Below, in pieces: positions 54,501-63,266 of a stretch of DNA of 64,000 nt (position 1 is the stretch's first letter; the number at the start of each line of letters is the position of its first letter). This stretch comes from Hymenobacter translucens (lineage in GTDB: Bacteria; Bacteroidota; Bacteroidia; Cytophagales; Hymenobacteraceae). Under the pieces are notes generated by a model, which had not been told where the DNA came from, made no database searches, and was given only the letters and a program-made list of their open reading frames with translations. The translations under genes and the position numbers were made by a program. Location of the stretch: NCBI RefSeq assembly GCF_020685205.1, contig NZ_JAJERB010000004.1, forward strand, positions 248,001 to 312,000. The letters are read 5' to 3'.

Positions 54501-55023
54501 CCAGCAGGTGCTGCTGCGCCGGACGCTGGCCCAGTCGTTTACGGGACGGGTTACGGCAACCCGCAGCATCCGCGAAAACACATCCGACTACCTCGATGCC
54601 CGCAACTTCCGGCTGCTGATCTACGAGTTGGCGCCGGAGGTCAGCTACCAGCCTTCCAACTCCCTGCGCTTTACGGGCACCTACCTGCGCACGGCCAAGC
54701 GCAACACCTTTGAGGGCGCCGACTTTAACATGCAGGGCATTTTCGACGAGCTGGGCATCGAAACCCGGGTCAGTCAGGTGGGCAAGCGCACGATTTCAGC
54801 TACTACGCGCTACGTGAAGGTGGGCTTTGCGGGCAACCAGGGTTCGTTGGTGGGTCTGGAGATTCTGAACGCGCTGCGGCCGGGCAGCAACTTCACCTGG
54901 AACCTGAACCTGGAGCAGCGCCTCAGCAACGGCCTGAACGTGACCGTGGCCTACGACGGCCGCAAACCCAACGGCCTGGCCCCGATTCATACGGGCCGGA
55001 TGCAGGTGTCGGTGCTGTTTTAG
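51517..55023 (+). CDS. Large outer-membrane beta-barrel protein, hypothetical (conserved in Bacteroidota)
   Basis: 1168 residues from the ATG at 51517 ([20 protein letters not shown]), with signal peptide ~8-28. The N-terminal region (~30-130) carries an Ig-like or carboxypeptidase-like segment. Repeating amphipathic strands then follow, such as [22 protein letters not shown] and [19 protein letters not shown], as well as [37 protein letters not shown] (~300-338), a pattern that also occurs in SprA-type surface proteins. It ends [12 protein letters not shown] with a terminal Phe, typical of outer-membrane barrels. Function unknown; gliding or secretion homology is an untested idea. It is convergent with the GH20 gene, with a repeat between. 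Confidence 0.75.
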   Translation: [1168 protein letters not shown]

Positions 55024-55031
55024 AGTTTTTT

Positions 55032-55117
55032 AGTTGTTCGTTGTCAGTTGCCAGTTGTCAGTAAAAGGTGCGCTGACAACGAACAACTCACAACGGACAA
55101 CTCACAACTATCAACTT
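55032..55117. repeat. Quasi-palindromic repeat element, GTTGTCAG family (convergent gap)
   Basis: The left arm (55032-55061) has AGTTGTTCGTTGTCAG, TTGCCAGTTGTCAG; the right arm (55073-55117) has CTGACAACGAACAACTC, ACAACGGACAACTC, ACAACTATCAACTT. The unit GTTGTCAG (complement CTGACAAC) repeats imperfectly in both arms. It fills the gap between convergent genes and may act as a terminator hairpin. Confidence 0.8.
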
Positions 55118-57197
55118 ACTTCCGCTCCACCAGCTTGCGGATGCTGCCCACCACGGCCAGCTCCGTCTGTCCGGCTGGGGCTTTGGCCAGGTCAAGCTGG
55201 CGGATAGCGGCGGCCTGCCAGGCGGCAGTGGGCGCCTGGCCTTTTTGCAGCATGGTCAGGCGCTCCAGGCCCAGGGCAGCTATGGTGCGCAGCTGCACCG
55301 AGAGCGGGGCGTACTCCCACAGCGACGAGCCGGCCAGCAGCAAAGGCTGCAGGCGCTGGTCGTTGGCCTGCCATTGCCGCAGCGTCGCCGACAGGCTGGT
55401 AATCTGCACCCGGGTGCCCGGCGTCAGCGTAGTTCCGGCGGTGGTCGAGTTCAGGCTTTTAAGGAGGGAGTCCACTTTTACCGCAAACTGCCGGGCCACC
55501 TCCGACTCGGCCGGCGCCGCGTCCACCAGGCGGTTCAGGGGAGTCTGGGTGGTGTACTTGAAGCCCTGGAAGTGGCGCTTGTATTCCTTGACGGGCTCCA
55601 GCACGCTGGCCAGGGTTTGCAGCGGCGCCACGTCTTTGCCGCCCGCCAGCTGGGTGAGAATCTGCTCCGGGGCGCGGCGGTGCTGCAGACCCAACAATTC
55701 CAGCTTATCGGAAACCAGCGCCAGGCGGCGGTACATATCCGGCACGTTGCGCACCGAGGCGGGCGACCAGAACCGCTCGGCCACGGCCGCCGCCCGGGGC
55801 CAGATGCGGCTGTCCAGAATCACGGAATCGGCAAACTCGGCCCACATGGCGGCCTCGCCGCCCAGAATGCGCTGCTGCTCGGCAGCCGTGAGGCCGGCAT
55901 CGGTGGGCATTGGGTCGTTGAGGTAGTGGGAAGCGGCACCGTAGTTGAGGTCGAGGTAGTAGCCGTTGGACAGCAGCGCGGAGTGGCCGGCTTTTACGGC
56001 TTCAATCAGCCCCTTGCGACCCCGCCAGCTTTGAATCACGGCATCCTCCGGCAGGCCCGGCCCCAGGATTTCGTCCCAGCCGATCATCTTCTTGCCCCGG
56101 GCCGTGACCAGCGTCAGGATGCGGCGGTTGAAGTAGGTCTGCAGGGCGTGCTTGTCGAGCTGCCCGTTGGCTTTGAGGTAGCCCTTTTCCTTGGCAAAGG
56201 CCATGATGCGGGGGCTGCGCCGCCACTGCCGCCCGTCGTTTTCGTCGCCGCCGATGTGGAAGTAGGGGTCGGGAAACAGCGCCGTCATTTCTCCGAACAG
56301 CTTGTCGAGCAGGGCGTAGGTGGTTTCCTTGGTGGGGTCCATGGCGATGTTGAGCACGCCCCAGCGCAGCGGAATACCATAGGTGGAGTCGTTGGCGGCC
56401 AGCTCCGGGTAGGCGGCCAGCCAGCTGGTGGCGTGGCCGGGCACGTCTAACTCCGGCACCACCCGGATGCCCCGGGCGGCGGCGTAGGCCAGCACTTCGC
56501 GCACCTGGTCCTGGGTGTAGTACTGCCCACCGGAGCCGACTTCGTGCAGGCGGGGCAGCACCCGGCTTTCCACCCGGAAGCCCTGGTCGTCGGAGAGGTG
56601 CCAGTGCAGCACGTTCATTTTCACCGCGGCCATGCCGTCGAGGTTACGCTTGATGACCGGCAGCGGCATGAAGTGGCGGGCCGCGTCGATCAGCAAACCC
56701 CGCCACGCAAACCGGGGCTTGTCGGTAATGTCGACTTCGGGAAAGTAAAAGCCCTTTTTGTCAGAGGTCAGCAGCTGCTCCACGGTGGCCAGGCCGCGCA
56801 GTACGCCCAGGCTGGTAGCGGCCTGCAAACTCATGCCCATCGGCGTCACCCGCAGGTTGTACGACTCATCCTCGCCCAGCCGGACCTGGCCCGGGCGGCC
56901 GTAGCGAATGGTGAGGCCGGTTTTGGCTTGGTCGCCTTTTGTCTGCCGCGCCAGGCGGGAAGTGAGGCGGGAGGCCGCCGCGGCCACGGCCGGGTCGGTG
57001 GTGGTTTCGAGCTGCACCCCCAGGCCGGCTTTGGCCAGGTAGCGGCCGGCGCCCCAGCGCACCTCGGTAGGCACGGGCATGAGCTGGTGCTGGTTGGCAG
57101 GGGCAACGGGTGGGGCGGCGGGGCGGACCGGAATGGGAGCTGGCGGACCGTTCAGAAACCAGAAAAGGCTGGTCAGCAAAGCCAGGAAATGCGGCAT
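55116..57197 (-). CDS. Beta-N-acetylhexosaminidase, GH20
   Basis: 693 residues from the ATG at 57197 (MPHFLALLTSLFWFL), with signal peptide ~2-16 and a Pro-rich linker. The N-terminal GH20b domain (~45-150) leads into the TIM barrel: WRGLLIDAARHFMPLPVIKRNLDGMAAVKMNVLHWHLSDDQGFR (the conserved start), then PYFHIGGDENDGRQW (~312-326) with the catalytic Asp-Glu pair of GH20, IGWDEILGPGLPEDAVIQSWRG and AEQQRILGGEAAMWAEF. It removes terminal GlcNAc or GalNAc from glycans or chitin fragments. It is convergent with the large barrel protein. Confidence 0.95.
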   Translation of the reverse strand: MPHFLALLTSLFWFLNGPPAPIPVRPAAPPVAPANQHQLMPVPTEVRWGAGRYLAKAGLGVQLETTTDPAVAAAASRLTSRLARQTKGDQAKTGLTIRYGRPGQVRLGEDESYNLRVTPMGMSLQAATSLGVLRGLATVEQLLTSDKKGFYFPEVDITDKPRFAWRGLLIDAARHFMPLPVIKRNLDGMAAVKMNVLHWHLSDDQGFRVESRVLPRLHEVGSGGQYYTQDQVREVLAYAAARGIRVVPELDVPGHATSWLAAYPELAANDSTYGIPLRWGVLNIAMDPTKETTYALLDKLFGEMTALFPDPYFHIGGDENDGRQWRRSPRIMAFAKEKGYLKANGQLDKHALQTYFNRRILTLVTARGKKMIGWDEILGPGLPEDAVIQSWRGRKGLIEAVKAGHSALLSNGYYLDLNYGAASHYLNDPMPTDAGLTAAEQQRILGGEAAMWAEFADSVILDSRIWPRAAAVAERFWSPASVRNVPDMYRRLALVSDKLELLGLQHRRAPEQILTQLAGGKDVAPLQTLASVLEPVKEYKRHFQGFKYTTQTPLNRLVDAAPAESEVARQFAVKVDSLLKSLNSTTAGTTLTPGTRVQITSLSATLRQWQANDQRLQPLLLAGSSLWEYAPLSVQLRTIAALGLERLTMLQKGQAPTAAWQAAAIRQLDLAKAPAGQTELAVVGSIRKLVERK

Positions 57198-57338
57198 AGG
57201 GGTGGGGGTAGGGCGGGAAAGATAGGTTGGCCGGGTACGCAAGCCAACGCGGGAAAGGCGTAAAAAAACGCAACTCCCCGGAAAAATTCGGAATTTGCCC
57301 GCTCCGCCGCCTTGTCCGGGCGGCCGGCTCTACCTGCT

Positions 57339-59135
57339 ATGTCCTTCTTCTCTTCTCCTTCGCGGCTGGCCTGGCTGTTCTGCGCGCTTTTCGTCGTGCT
57401 GGTTTCCTTCTGGTACTACCCTAAATGGAAGCAGTCCCGGGCCGAAGCGTCCATCAGCTGGGATGCCTCGGGCTACTACATGTACCTGCCGGCCACCATC
57501 GTCTACCAGGATCTGAAGCAGGTAAAGTTTCTGCCGGAAATCACCCGCAAGTACGAGCCCTCGCCCATCTCCGACCAGATATTCAAGCACGAGAAGAGCG
57601 GCAACTACGTGATGAAGTATTCCTCGGGCCTGGCTTTGCAGGAGCTGCCGTTTTTCCTGGTGGCCCACGCCCTGGCCGAGCCCCTGGGCTTTCCGGCCGA
57701 CGGCTTTTCGCCACCCTACCAGTTTGCCGTGCAACTGGCCTCGGTGCTGGTGTGCCTGCTGGGGCTCTGGCTGGCCCGTAAGGCCCTGGTACCGCGGTTT
57801 GGAGAATGGCCCACCGCCTTTGCTCTGGTGATTCTGGTGGTGGGCACCAACTACCTCGACTACGCCGCCATCAACGGGGCCATGACCCACAACTGGCTGT
57901 TTACCTGGTACACGGTGCTGCTGCTGCTGGTGCCGGCATTCTACCGGCGGCCTTCCGTCGGGCGGGCCCTGGGAGTCGGGGCCGTTATCGGCATCATGAC
58001 CCTGACCCGCCCCACCGAGCTGATGGCGGTGCTGATTCCGCTGCTCTGGGGGCTGCAGCCCAGCATGGCGAGCGTGCGGGAGCGGCTGGGCTTCTGGCAG
58101 CAGCACTGGCTTAAGCTGGTGTCGGCGGCCGTAGTCGGAGCCTTGTTTATCAGCATCCAGCCATTGTACTGGCACTACGCCACCGGCGACTGGATTGTAT
58201 ACAGCTACCAGAACCAGGGCTTCAGCTGGCTGCGGCCCCACCTCTGGAACGGCATCTTCAGCTTCCAGAGCGGCTGGCTGACGTATTCCCCGCTTTCCGT
58301 GCTGCCGCTGCTGGGCTTGCTGGTGCTGCGCCGGCAGGAGCAGGAAGGGTTCTGGGCCATCCTGGTGTTTATGCTGATTGCCATCTACGTGGCCTACGCC
58401 TGGGACATCTGGTGGTACGGGGGGCGGGCCATGGTGCAGAGCTACGGCGTGATGGTGTGGCCCCTGGCCGCGCTGATGCGCTGGCTCGGCAGCCACCGCC
58501 GCTGGGCGGTAGCGGCGGCAGTTTTCGTGGGCCTGGGCTTTTACTTCAACCTCTGGCTGACGCACATGTCGCACCGGGGCGGGGGCTACTACGCCGGGGA
58601 GATGAGCCGGGCGTACCTGTGGCGCATCCTGGGTCGGTTCGACATTCCGAAGGACGCCGCGCTGCTGCTCGACAGCAACGCCGAGTACACCGGCACGCCG
58701 GAAGCCCAGGAGCTGCTTTTGACCAAGGACTTTGAAGGAGCCGACTCCGTGAACTGCGCCGGCCCGGCCCTGAACGGGCGCTGCTCCCTGGCCCTGGACG
58801 CCACGCATCAGAACAGCGAGGAATTCGTGGTGCCGATAAAAGAAGGGCAGTACGACTGGGTCCGGGCCTCCGTGCTGGCCCGCTGCGACCAGAAGGAGTG
58901 GGATGTGTGGAAGATGACTCAGTTCACCGTGCGCTTCCGGCAGGGAGATAAGGTGGTCAAGGAGCGGATGGTCCGGCTGCAGCGCGCCCTGGAAGACAAC
59001 TGGCCCGCCACCCTGCACATCGACGTGCACGCTCCCCGCCAGGCCTACGACAACGTAACCGTGTCGCTCTGGAACGGCGGCGGTACCAAACGCATCCAGC
59101 TCGATGACCTGAAGCTGGAGGGAATCAGGGAGTAG
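57339..59135 (+). CDS. Multi-pass membrane protein, glycosyltransferase-like (hypothetical)
   Basis: 598 residues from the ATG at 57339 (MSFFSSPSRLAWL). About eleven hydrophobic helices occupy ~8-420. After the first helix are YYPKWKQSRAEASISWDASGYYMYLPATIV (~25-54), with an Asp-Ser/Ala-x-Gly-Tyr-Tyr pattern seen in GT39-like (PMT/ArnT) and other GT-C proteins. A soluble C-terminal beta-rich domain (~440-598) follows: LDATHQNSEEFVVPIKEGQYDWVRASVLARCD and HIDVHAPRQAYDNVTVSLWNGGG, probably a carbohydrate-binding or jelly-roll fold. A lipid-sugar glycosyltransferase role is possible but unproven. Confidence 0.72.
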   Translation: MSFFSSPSRLAWLFCALFVVLVSFWYYPKWKQSRAEASISWDASGYYMYLPATIVYQDLKQVKFLPEITRKYEPSPISDQIFKHEKSGNYVMKYSSGLALQELPFFLVAHALAEPLGFPADGFSPPYQFAVQLASVLVCLLGLWLARKALVPRFGEWPTAFALVILVVGTNYLDYAAINGAMTHNWLFTWYTVLLLLVPAFYRRPSVGRALGVGAVIGIMTLTRPTELMAVLIPLLWGLQPSMASVRERLGFWQQHWLKLVSAAVVGALFISIQPLYWHYATGDWIVYSYQNQGFSWLRPHLWNGIFSFQSGWLTYSPLSVLPLLGLLVLRRQEQEGFWAILVFMLIAIYVAYAWDIWWYGGRAMVQSYGVMVWPLAALMRWLGSHRRWAVAAAVFVGLGFYFNLWLTHMSHRGGGYYAGEMSRAYLWRILGRFDIPKDAALLLDSNAEYTGTPEAQELLLTKDFEGADSVNCAGPALNGRCSLALDATHQNSEEFVVPIKEGQYDWVRASVLARCDQKEWDVWKMTQFTVRFRQGDKVVKERMVRLQRALEDNWPATLHIDVHAPRQAYDNVTVSLWNGGGTKRIQLDDLKLEGIRE

Positions 59136-59138
59136 TTG

Positions 59139-59390
59139 TTGGGGTCTTGGATGGTGTTTTTGGTATTCGGTGCTGGGAACCGTTGCTAGTTAGCTCCGGC
59201 CAGTGCTTCGTAAATGAACCACCAAGCAGGGTGCCTTTTGGGCGAATCTGTGCTGGTTCGCGCCAGTCTCATTCTCATCGAGGTGGACAGCAACCCTCCC
59301 GGCTCCCAAGCCTTTTCTCAGCCCCTGGCATCAATTGTCTGGCACCCAAAACCAACAACCAAGCCCATAAGCCCCCAAAGCCTAAATCAG
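59139..59390. repeat. G/T-rich and C/A-rich arms of a further quasi-palindromic gap
   Basis: The gap between the convergent membrane protein and DUF58 genes begins with a G/T-rich arm (TTGTTGGGGTCTTGGATGG, ~59136-59154) and ends with a C/A-rich arm (CCCAAAACCAACAACCAAGC, then CCATAAGCCCCCAAAGCC, ~59344-59382). The arms are roughly complementary, separated by ~190 nt of unremarkable sequence. Weaker than the other elements. Confidence 0.45.
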
Positions 59391-60731
59391 CCCCCGCGAC
59401 TTGAATTCGAGGTAGCGGTTGATAGTGTTGATGGTCAGGTCCTGGGGCGGGGTGAGCAGGGCGTGGATGCCGTAGCGCTGCAGCTCCAGCACGATCTGCC
59501 GCTTTTCCTGGGCGAATTTCTCAGCAATGGTCTGGTTATAGACGTCCTCGGTGGTTTCGGCCGGGGTGTCGAGGTAGTGGCGCAGCTCGGTGTTTTCAAA
59601 GAATACGACCAGCAGCAGGTGGTCCTTGGCGATGCGGCGGAAGTAAGGCAGCTGGCGCTGCAGGCCGTTGAGCGTCTCGAAGTTGGTGAACAAGATCAGC
59701 AGGCTGCGCTGCCGCACCTTGTGCTTGAGCGTGGTATAGAGCAGCTCGAAGTCGGTTTCCAGGTACTTGGTGCGCTGCTTATACAGCACTTCCAGCAGCT
59801 TCTGCATATGCCCGCTCCGGCGGTCGGCCGGCACGATGGAGCCCAGGCGGTCGGAGAAGGTAACCAGGCCAGCCTTGTCGTGCTTGAGGATGGCAATGTT
59901 GCTCACGACCAGCGTGGCGTTGATGGCGTAGTCGAGCAGGCTCAGGCCCGCGAACGGCATCCGCATCACCCGGCCCTTGTCGATCAGGCAGAATACCTGC
60001 TGGGCCCGCTCGTCCTGAAAGTGGTTGACCACCAGCGTATCACCGCCGGGCTGGGAGCGGCGGGCCGAAGCTTTCCAGTTGATGGTGCGCGGGTCGTCGC
60101 CGGCTACGTAGGGGCGGATCTGCTCAAACTCCATGCTGCGGCCCACCCGGCGGATGCGCTTCACGCCGGCTTCGGTGAGGCGGTTGCTGATGGCCAGCAG
60201 CTCGTACTGCCGCATCTGCAGAAACGAGGGGTATACCGGCACCATCTGATCCTGGTCGTAGCGGAAGCGGCGGCGCACCAGCCCCAGGAGCGAGGACGCC
60301 AGCACGTTTACCGCCCCAAAATGGTACTCGCCCCGCTTCAGCGGGCGTAGCTGGTAGCGGATAACGGCCGTCTCGGCCGGGGCCAGCCGGTGGCGGAACA
60401 GCACGTCGCGGCGCTGAAACTGATGGGGTATCTCGTCGATGGTCTGCACCCGCACCGGGAAGCGGAAATGGTTTTCCAGGTAGATGGCCACATCGTTGTC
60501 GGAGCCGTTGGCCAGCTTCTCGCCCAGGGTGCGGCGGGCAAACACGTGCCCGGCCCCGGTTTTGCCCGGCAGAAACAGCAGCAACGCGTCCACCACCGTC
60601 AGCAGCGTCAGCAGCACCAGTACGCCCTGAACCGGGCGCAGTAGCGCCGGCAGGAAAAACGCCGCCACAAACCCGGTCGTCACGGCCGCGAGAACCACGA
60701 AAAAGCGTTGGGTAAGGTAGAGGCTGCGCAT
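59382..60731 (-). CDS. DUF58 domain protein
   Basis: 449 residues from the ATG at 60731 (MRSLYLTQRFF). Two helices at the N-terminus (~7-30 and ~32-52), then a beta-sandwich segment and the DUF58 core: GRSMEFEQIRPYVAGDDPRTINWKASARRSQP (~193-224), the family hallmark (R-x-Y-x-x-G-D-x-x-R-x-I-x-W-x-A-x-A-R), followed by a vWA-like domain (VFCLIDKGRVMR, LLILFTNFETLNG). DUF58 proteins pair with MoxR ATPases. Last gene of the operon DUF4129-DUF4350-moxR-DUF58. Confidence 0.94.
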   Translation of the reverse strand: MRSLYLTQRFFVVLAAVTTGFVAAFFLPALLRPVQGVLVLLTLLTVVDALLLFLPGKTGAGHVFARRTLGEKLANGSDNDVAIYLENHFRFPVRVQTIDEIPHQFQRRDVLFRHRLAPAETAVIRYQLRPLKRGEYHFGAVNVLASSLLGLVRRRFRYDQDQMVPVYPSFLQMRQYELLAISNRLTEAGVKRIRRVGRSMEFEQIRPYVAGDDPRTINWKASARRSQPGGDTLVVNHFQDERAQQVFCLIDKGRVMRMPFAGLSLLDYAINATLVVSNIAILKHDKAGLVTFSDRLGSIVPADRRSGHMQKLLEVLYKQRTKYLETDFELLYTTLKHKVRQRSLLILFTNFETLNGLQRQLPYFRRIAKDHLLLVVFFENTELRHYLDTPAETTEDVYNQTIAEKFAQEKRQIVLELQRYGIHALLTPPQDLTINTINRYLEFKSRGLI

Positions 60732-60763
60732 CAGGCAAATTAAGTAGTCGTTCAAAAGTAAAC

Positions 60764-60839
60764 GAGTTGTCAGTTGTCAGTTGTTAGTCAAAGGGTTAAA
60801 CCAGAGCTGACAACGGACAACTGGCAACGGATAACTTAG
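60764..60839. repeat. Quasi-palindromic repeat element, GTTGTCAG family (moxR-DUF58 gap)
   Basis: The left arm (60764-60789) has GAGTTGTCAGTTGTCAGTTG; the right arm (60806-60839) has GCTGACAACGGACAACTGGC, AACGGATAACTTAG. It shares the GTTGTCAG unit with the element at 55032-55117. It fills the gap inside the operon between moxR and the DUF58 gene. Confidence 0.8.
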
Positions 60840-60884
60840 TAGCGCGGCAGAGTTGTCCGTCGGGACGAGTGACTAGGGAGGAGC

Positions 60885-61931
<1,047 letters not shown>

Positions 61932-62009
61932 AAGGGGAAGGTAGCAGGCTAAATCAGCGGGACCAGGTAAAACGGTCAAGTAAAAGGAAAGCCGGAGCGG
62001 CGAAGCGCA

Positions 62010-63266
62010 TCAGCCGGCGTCGCGGCGGAACTGGCTGATGGCCCGGCTCAGCAAGAGCAGCTCGTGGTCGGAAACCTGGGGAGCGGTGCGGGTCAGGTTG
62101 ATCATCCGCAGGAGTTGGTCGAGCCGCTCCCGGGGCACCCCGGCCTTCTGGGCTACCCGGTCGCGGAAGTTTTCATCGTTGAGGTCGGTGGTGGGCTCCT
62201 GAAACCGGGTGCGCAGGTACTCCAGAAACAGCAGAATCTTCTTTTCGGCAATCAGGGCGTGGTTGCTGCCCTGCTGGTAGAGCGAGGCCACCGTGCGGGT
62301 AAACTGCAGCGTGGTGTTGGGCAGGGGCGTAATAACGGGAATGATGCGCTGCCGCCGCCGGGCCTCTATCAGCACGAACAGGGCCGTACCCAACAGCGCC
62401 AGGTACAGGGCCGTGCGCAGAGCCTCGTGGCTGAGCAGCACCCGCAGCAGGGACTGCTGCCCCGCCCGGCCCTGCTTCTGGTACTCATCCCAATACACCT
62501 GGCGGCCCGTGGGCAGGTAGGAGAGGGCGCCAAAGGCAAAGTCGCCGGTGCGAGGGCGAAGCACGAACTCGTTGGCAAAGGCAATGGGCACCGAGCACAG
62601 GTAGAAAGAGCCTTTGCCGTGGGGCACGCGCAGCAGCACGGGGCGGTTGCGCTGGTCGGTAGCCAGCACGGTAGCGGCTTGCGTCAGGCTGTCGGCCACG
62701 AAATAGCTGCCGCTCAGGGTGGTGGGGTAGCGGAAGCGGCGGCCGGTCAGCAGGGCCGGGTTGGTGAAGCGCAGCGTCACCGAATCAGAGCGGACGGGCG
62801 CGACGCTCACGCTGTCGGTCAGCTCGTAGGCCACGTCCTCGTCGGTCCGGATGGCAAGCGTATCGGCCAGCTTGTAGTCGAAGGTTTCGGCCGCAATGAA
62901 GACGTCGTTGCCCCGGGCTGTGAAGTCGAGCAGGGCCTGGGCATCGAGCGAGTCGACCCGGAAGCTGCCGTCGATAAACAGGTAGCTGGCTTTCGGCCGG
63001 GGTGGAACGTCGTCGGCTGCGTCCTCACCCTCCGTCTCAACGACCACCACCTGGTTGAAGATAGGCTCCCGCACGCTTTCGACCGGGCCGCCGAGCAAAC
63101 CGGGCAGCAGCTCGAACAGGGCGTAGGTGCCGTAGGGAATCTTGTCTTTGTTGATAAAAGTGGTGCTCCGGTTCACGGGCTTGGGCCGGGAATTTTCCAC
63201 GTACACCAGGCCCGCAAACAGCAGCAGCAGCCCGAGCAGGTACCAGATCCGACGGTCTTTGATCAT
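62010..63266 (-). CDS. DUF4350 domain membrane protein
   Basis: 418 residues. An N-terminal helix (~8-24) precedes the DUF4350 domain (KDKIPYGTYALFELLPGLL, ~41-59; ASYLFIDGSFRVDSLDAQALLDFTARGNDVFIAAE, a GATase-like fold). A second helix near ~282-300 (ALYLALLGTALFVLIEA) is followed by a cytoplasmic helical end. The start codon overlaps the stop of the upstream DUF4129 gene (ATGA). It is in the MoxR operon. Function unknown; it may be a membrane-anchored partner of MoxR. Confidence 0.92.
   Translation of the reverse strand: MIKDRRIWYLLGLLLLFAGLVYVENSRPKPVNRSTTFINKDKIPYGTYALFELLPGLLGGPVESVREPIFNQVVVVETEGEDAADDVPPRPKASYLFIDGSFRVDSLDAQALLDFTARGNDVFIAAETFDYKLADTLAIRTDEDVAYELTDSVSVAPVRSDSVTLRFTNPALLTGRRFRYPTTLSGSYFVADSLTQAATVLATDQRNRPVLLRVPHGKGSFYLCSVPIAFANEFVLRPRTGDFAFGALSYLPTGRQVYWDEYQKQGRAGQQSLLRVLLSHEALRTALYLALLGTALFVLIEARRRQRIIPVITPLPNTTLQFTRTVASLYQQGSNHALIAEKKILLFLEYLRTRFQEPTTDLNDENFRDRVAQKAGVPRERLDQLLRMINLTRTAPQVSDHELLLLSRAISQFRRDAG

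Noticed and set aside
59255..59290. tRNA T-arm-like sequence (CTGG-TTCGCGC-CAG)
   Set aside because: No acceptor stem, anticodon arm or CCA-side pairing could be built around it.
59147..59404. 85-codon plus-strand frame after the membrane protein gene
   Set aside because: Low-complexity, Pro/Lys/Gln-rich end derived from the C/A-rich repeat arm; no coding features.
55032..60839. GTTGTCAG repeats as a possible CRISPR array
   Set aside because: Units are 7-8 nt, degenerate, without spacers of constant length and no cas genes nearby; they form inverted arms instead.
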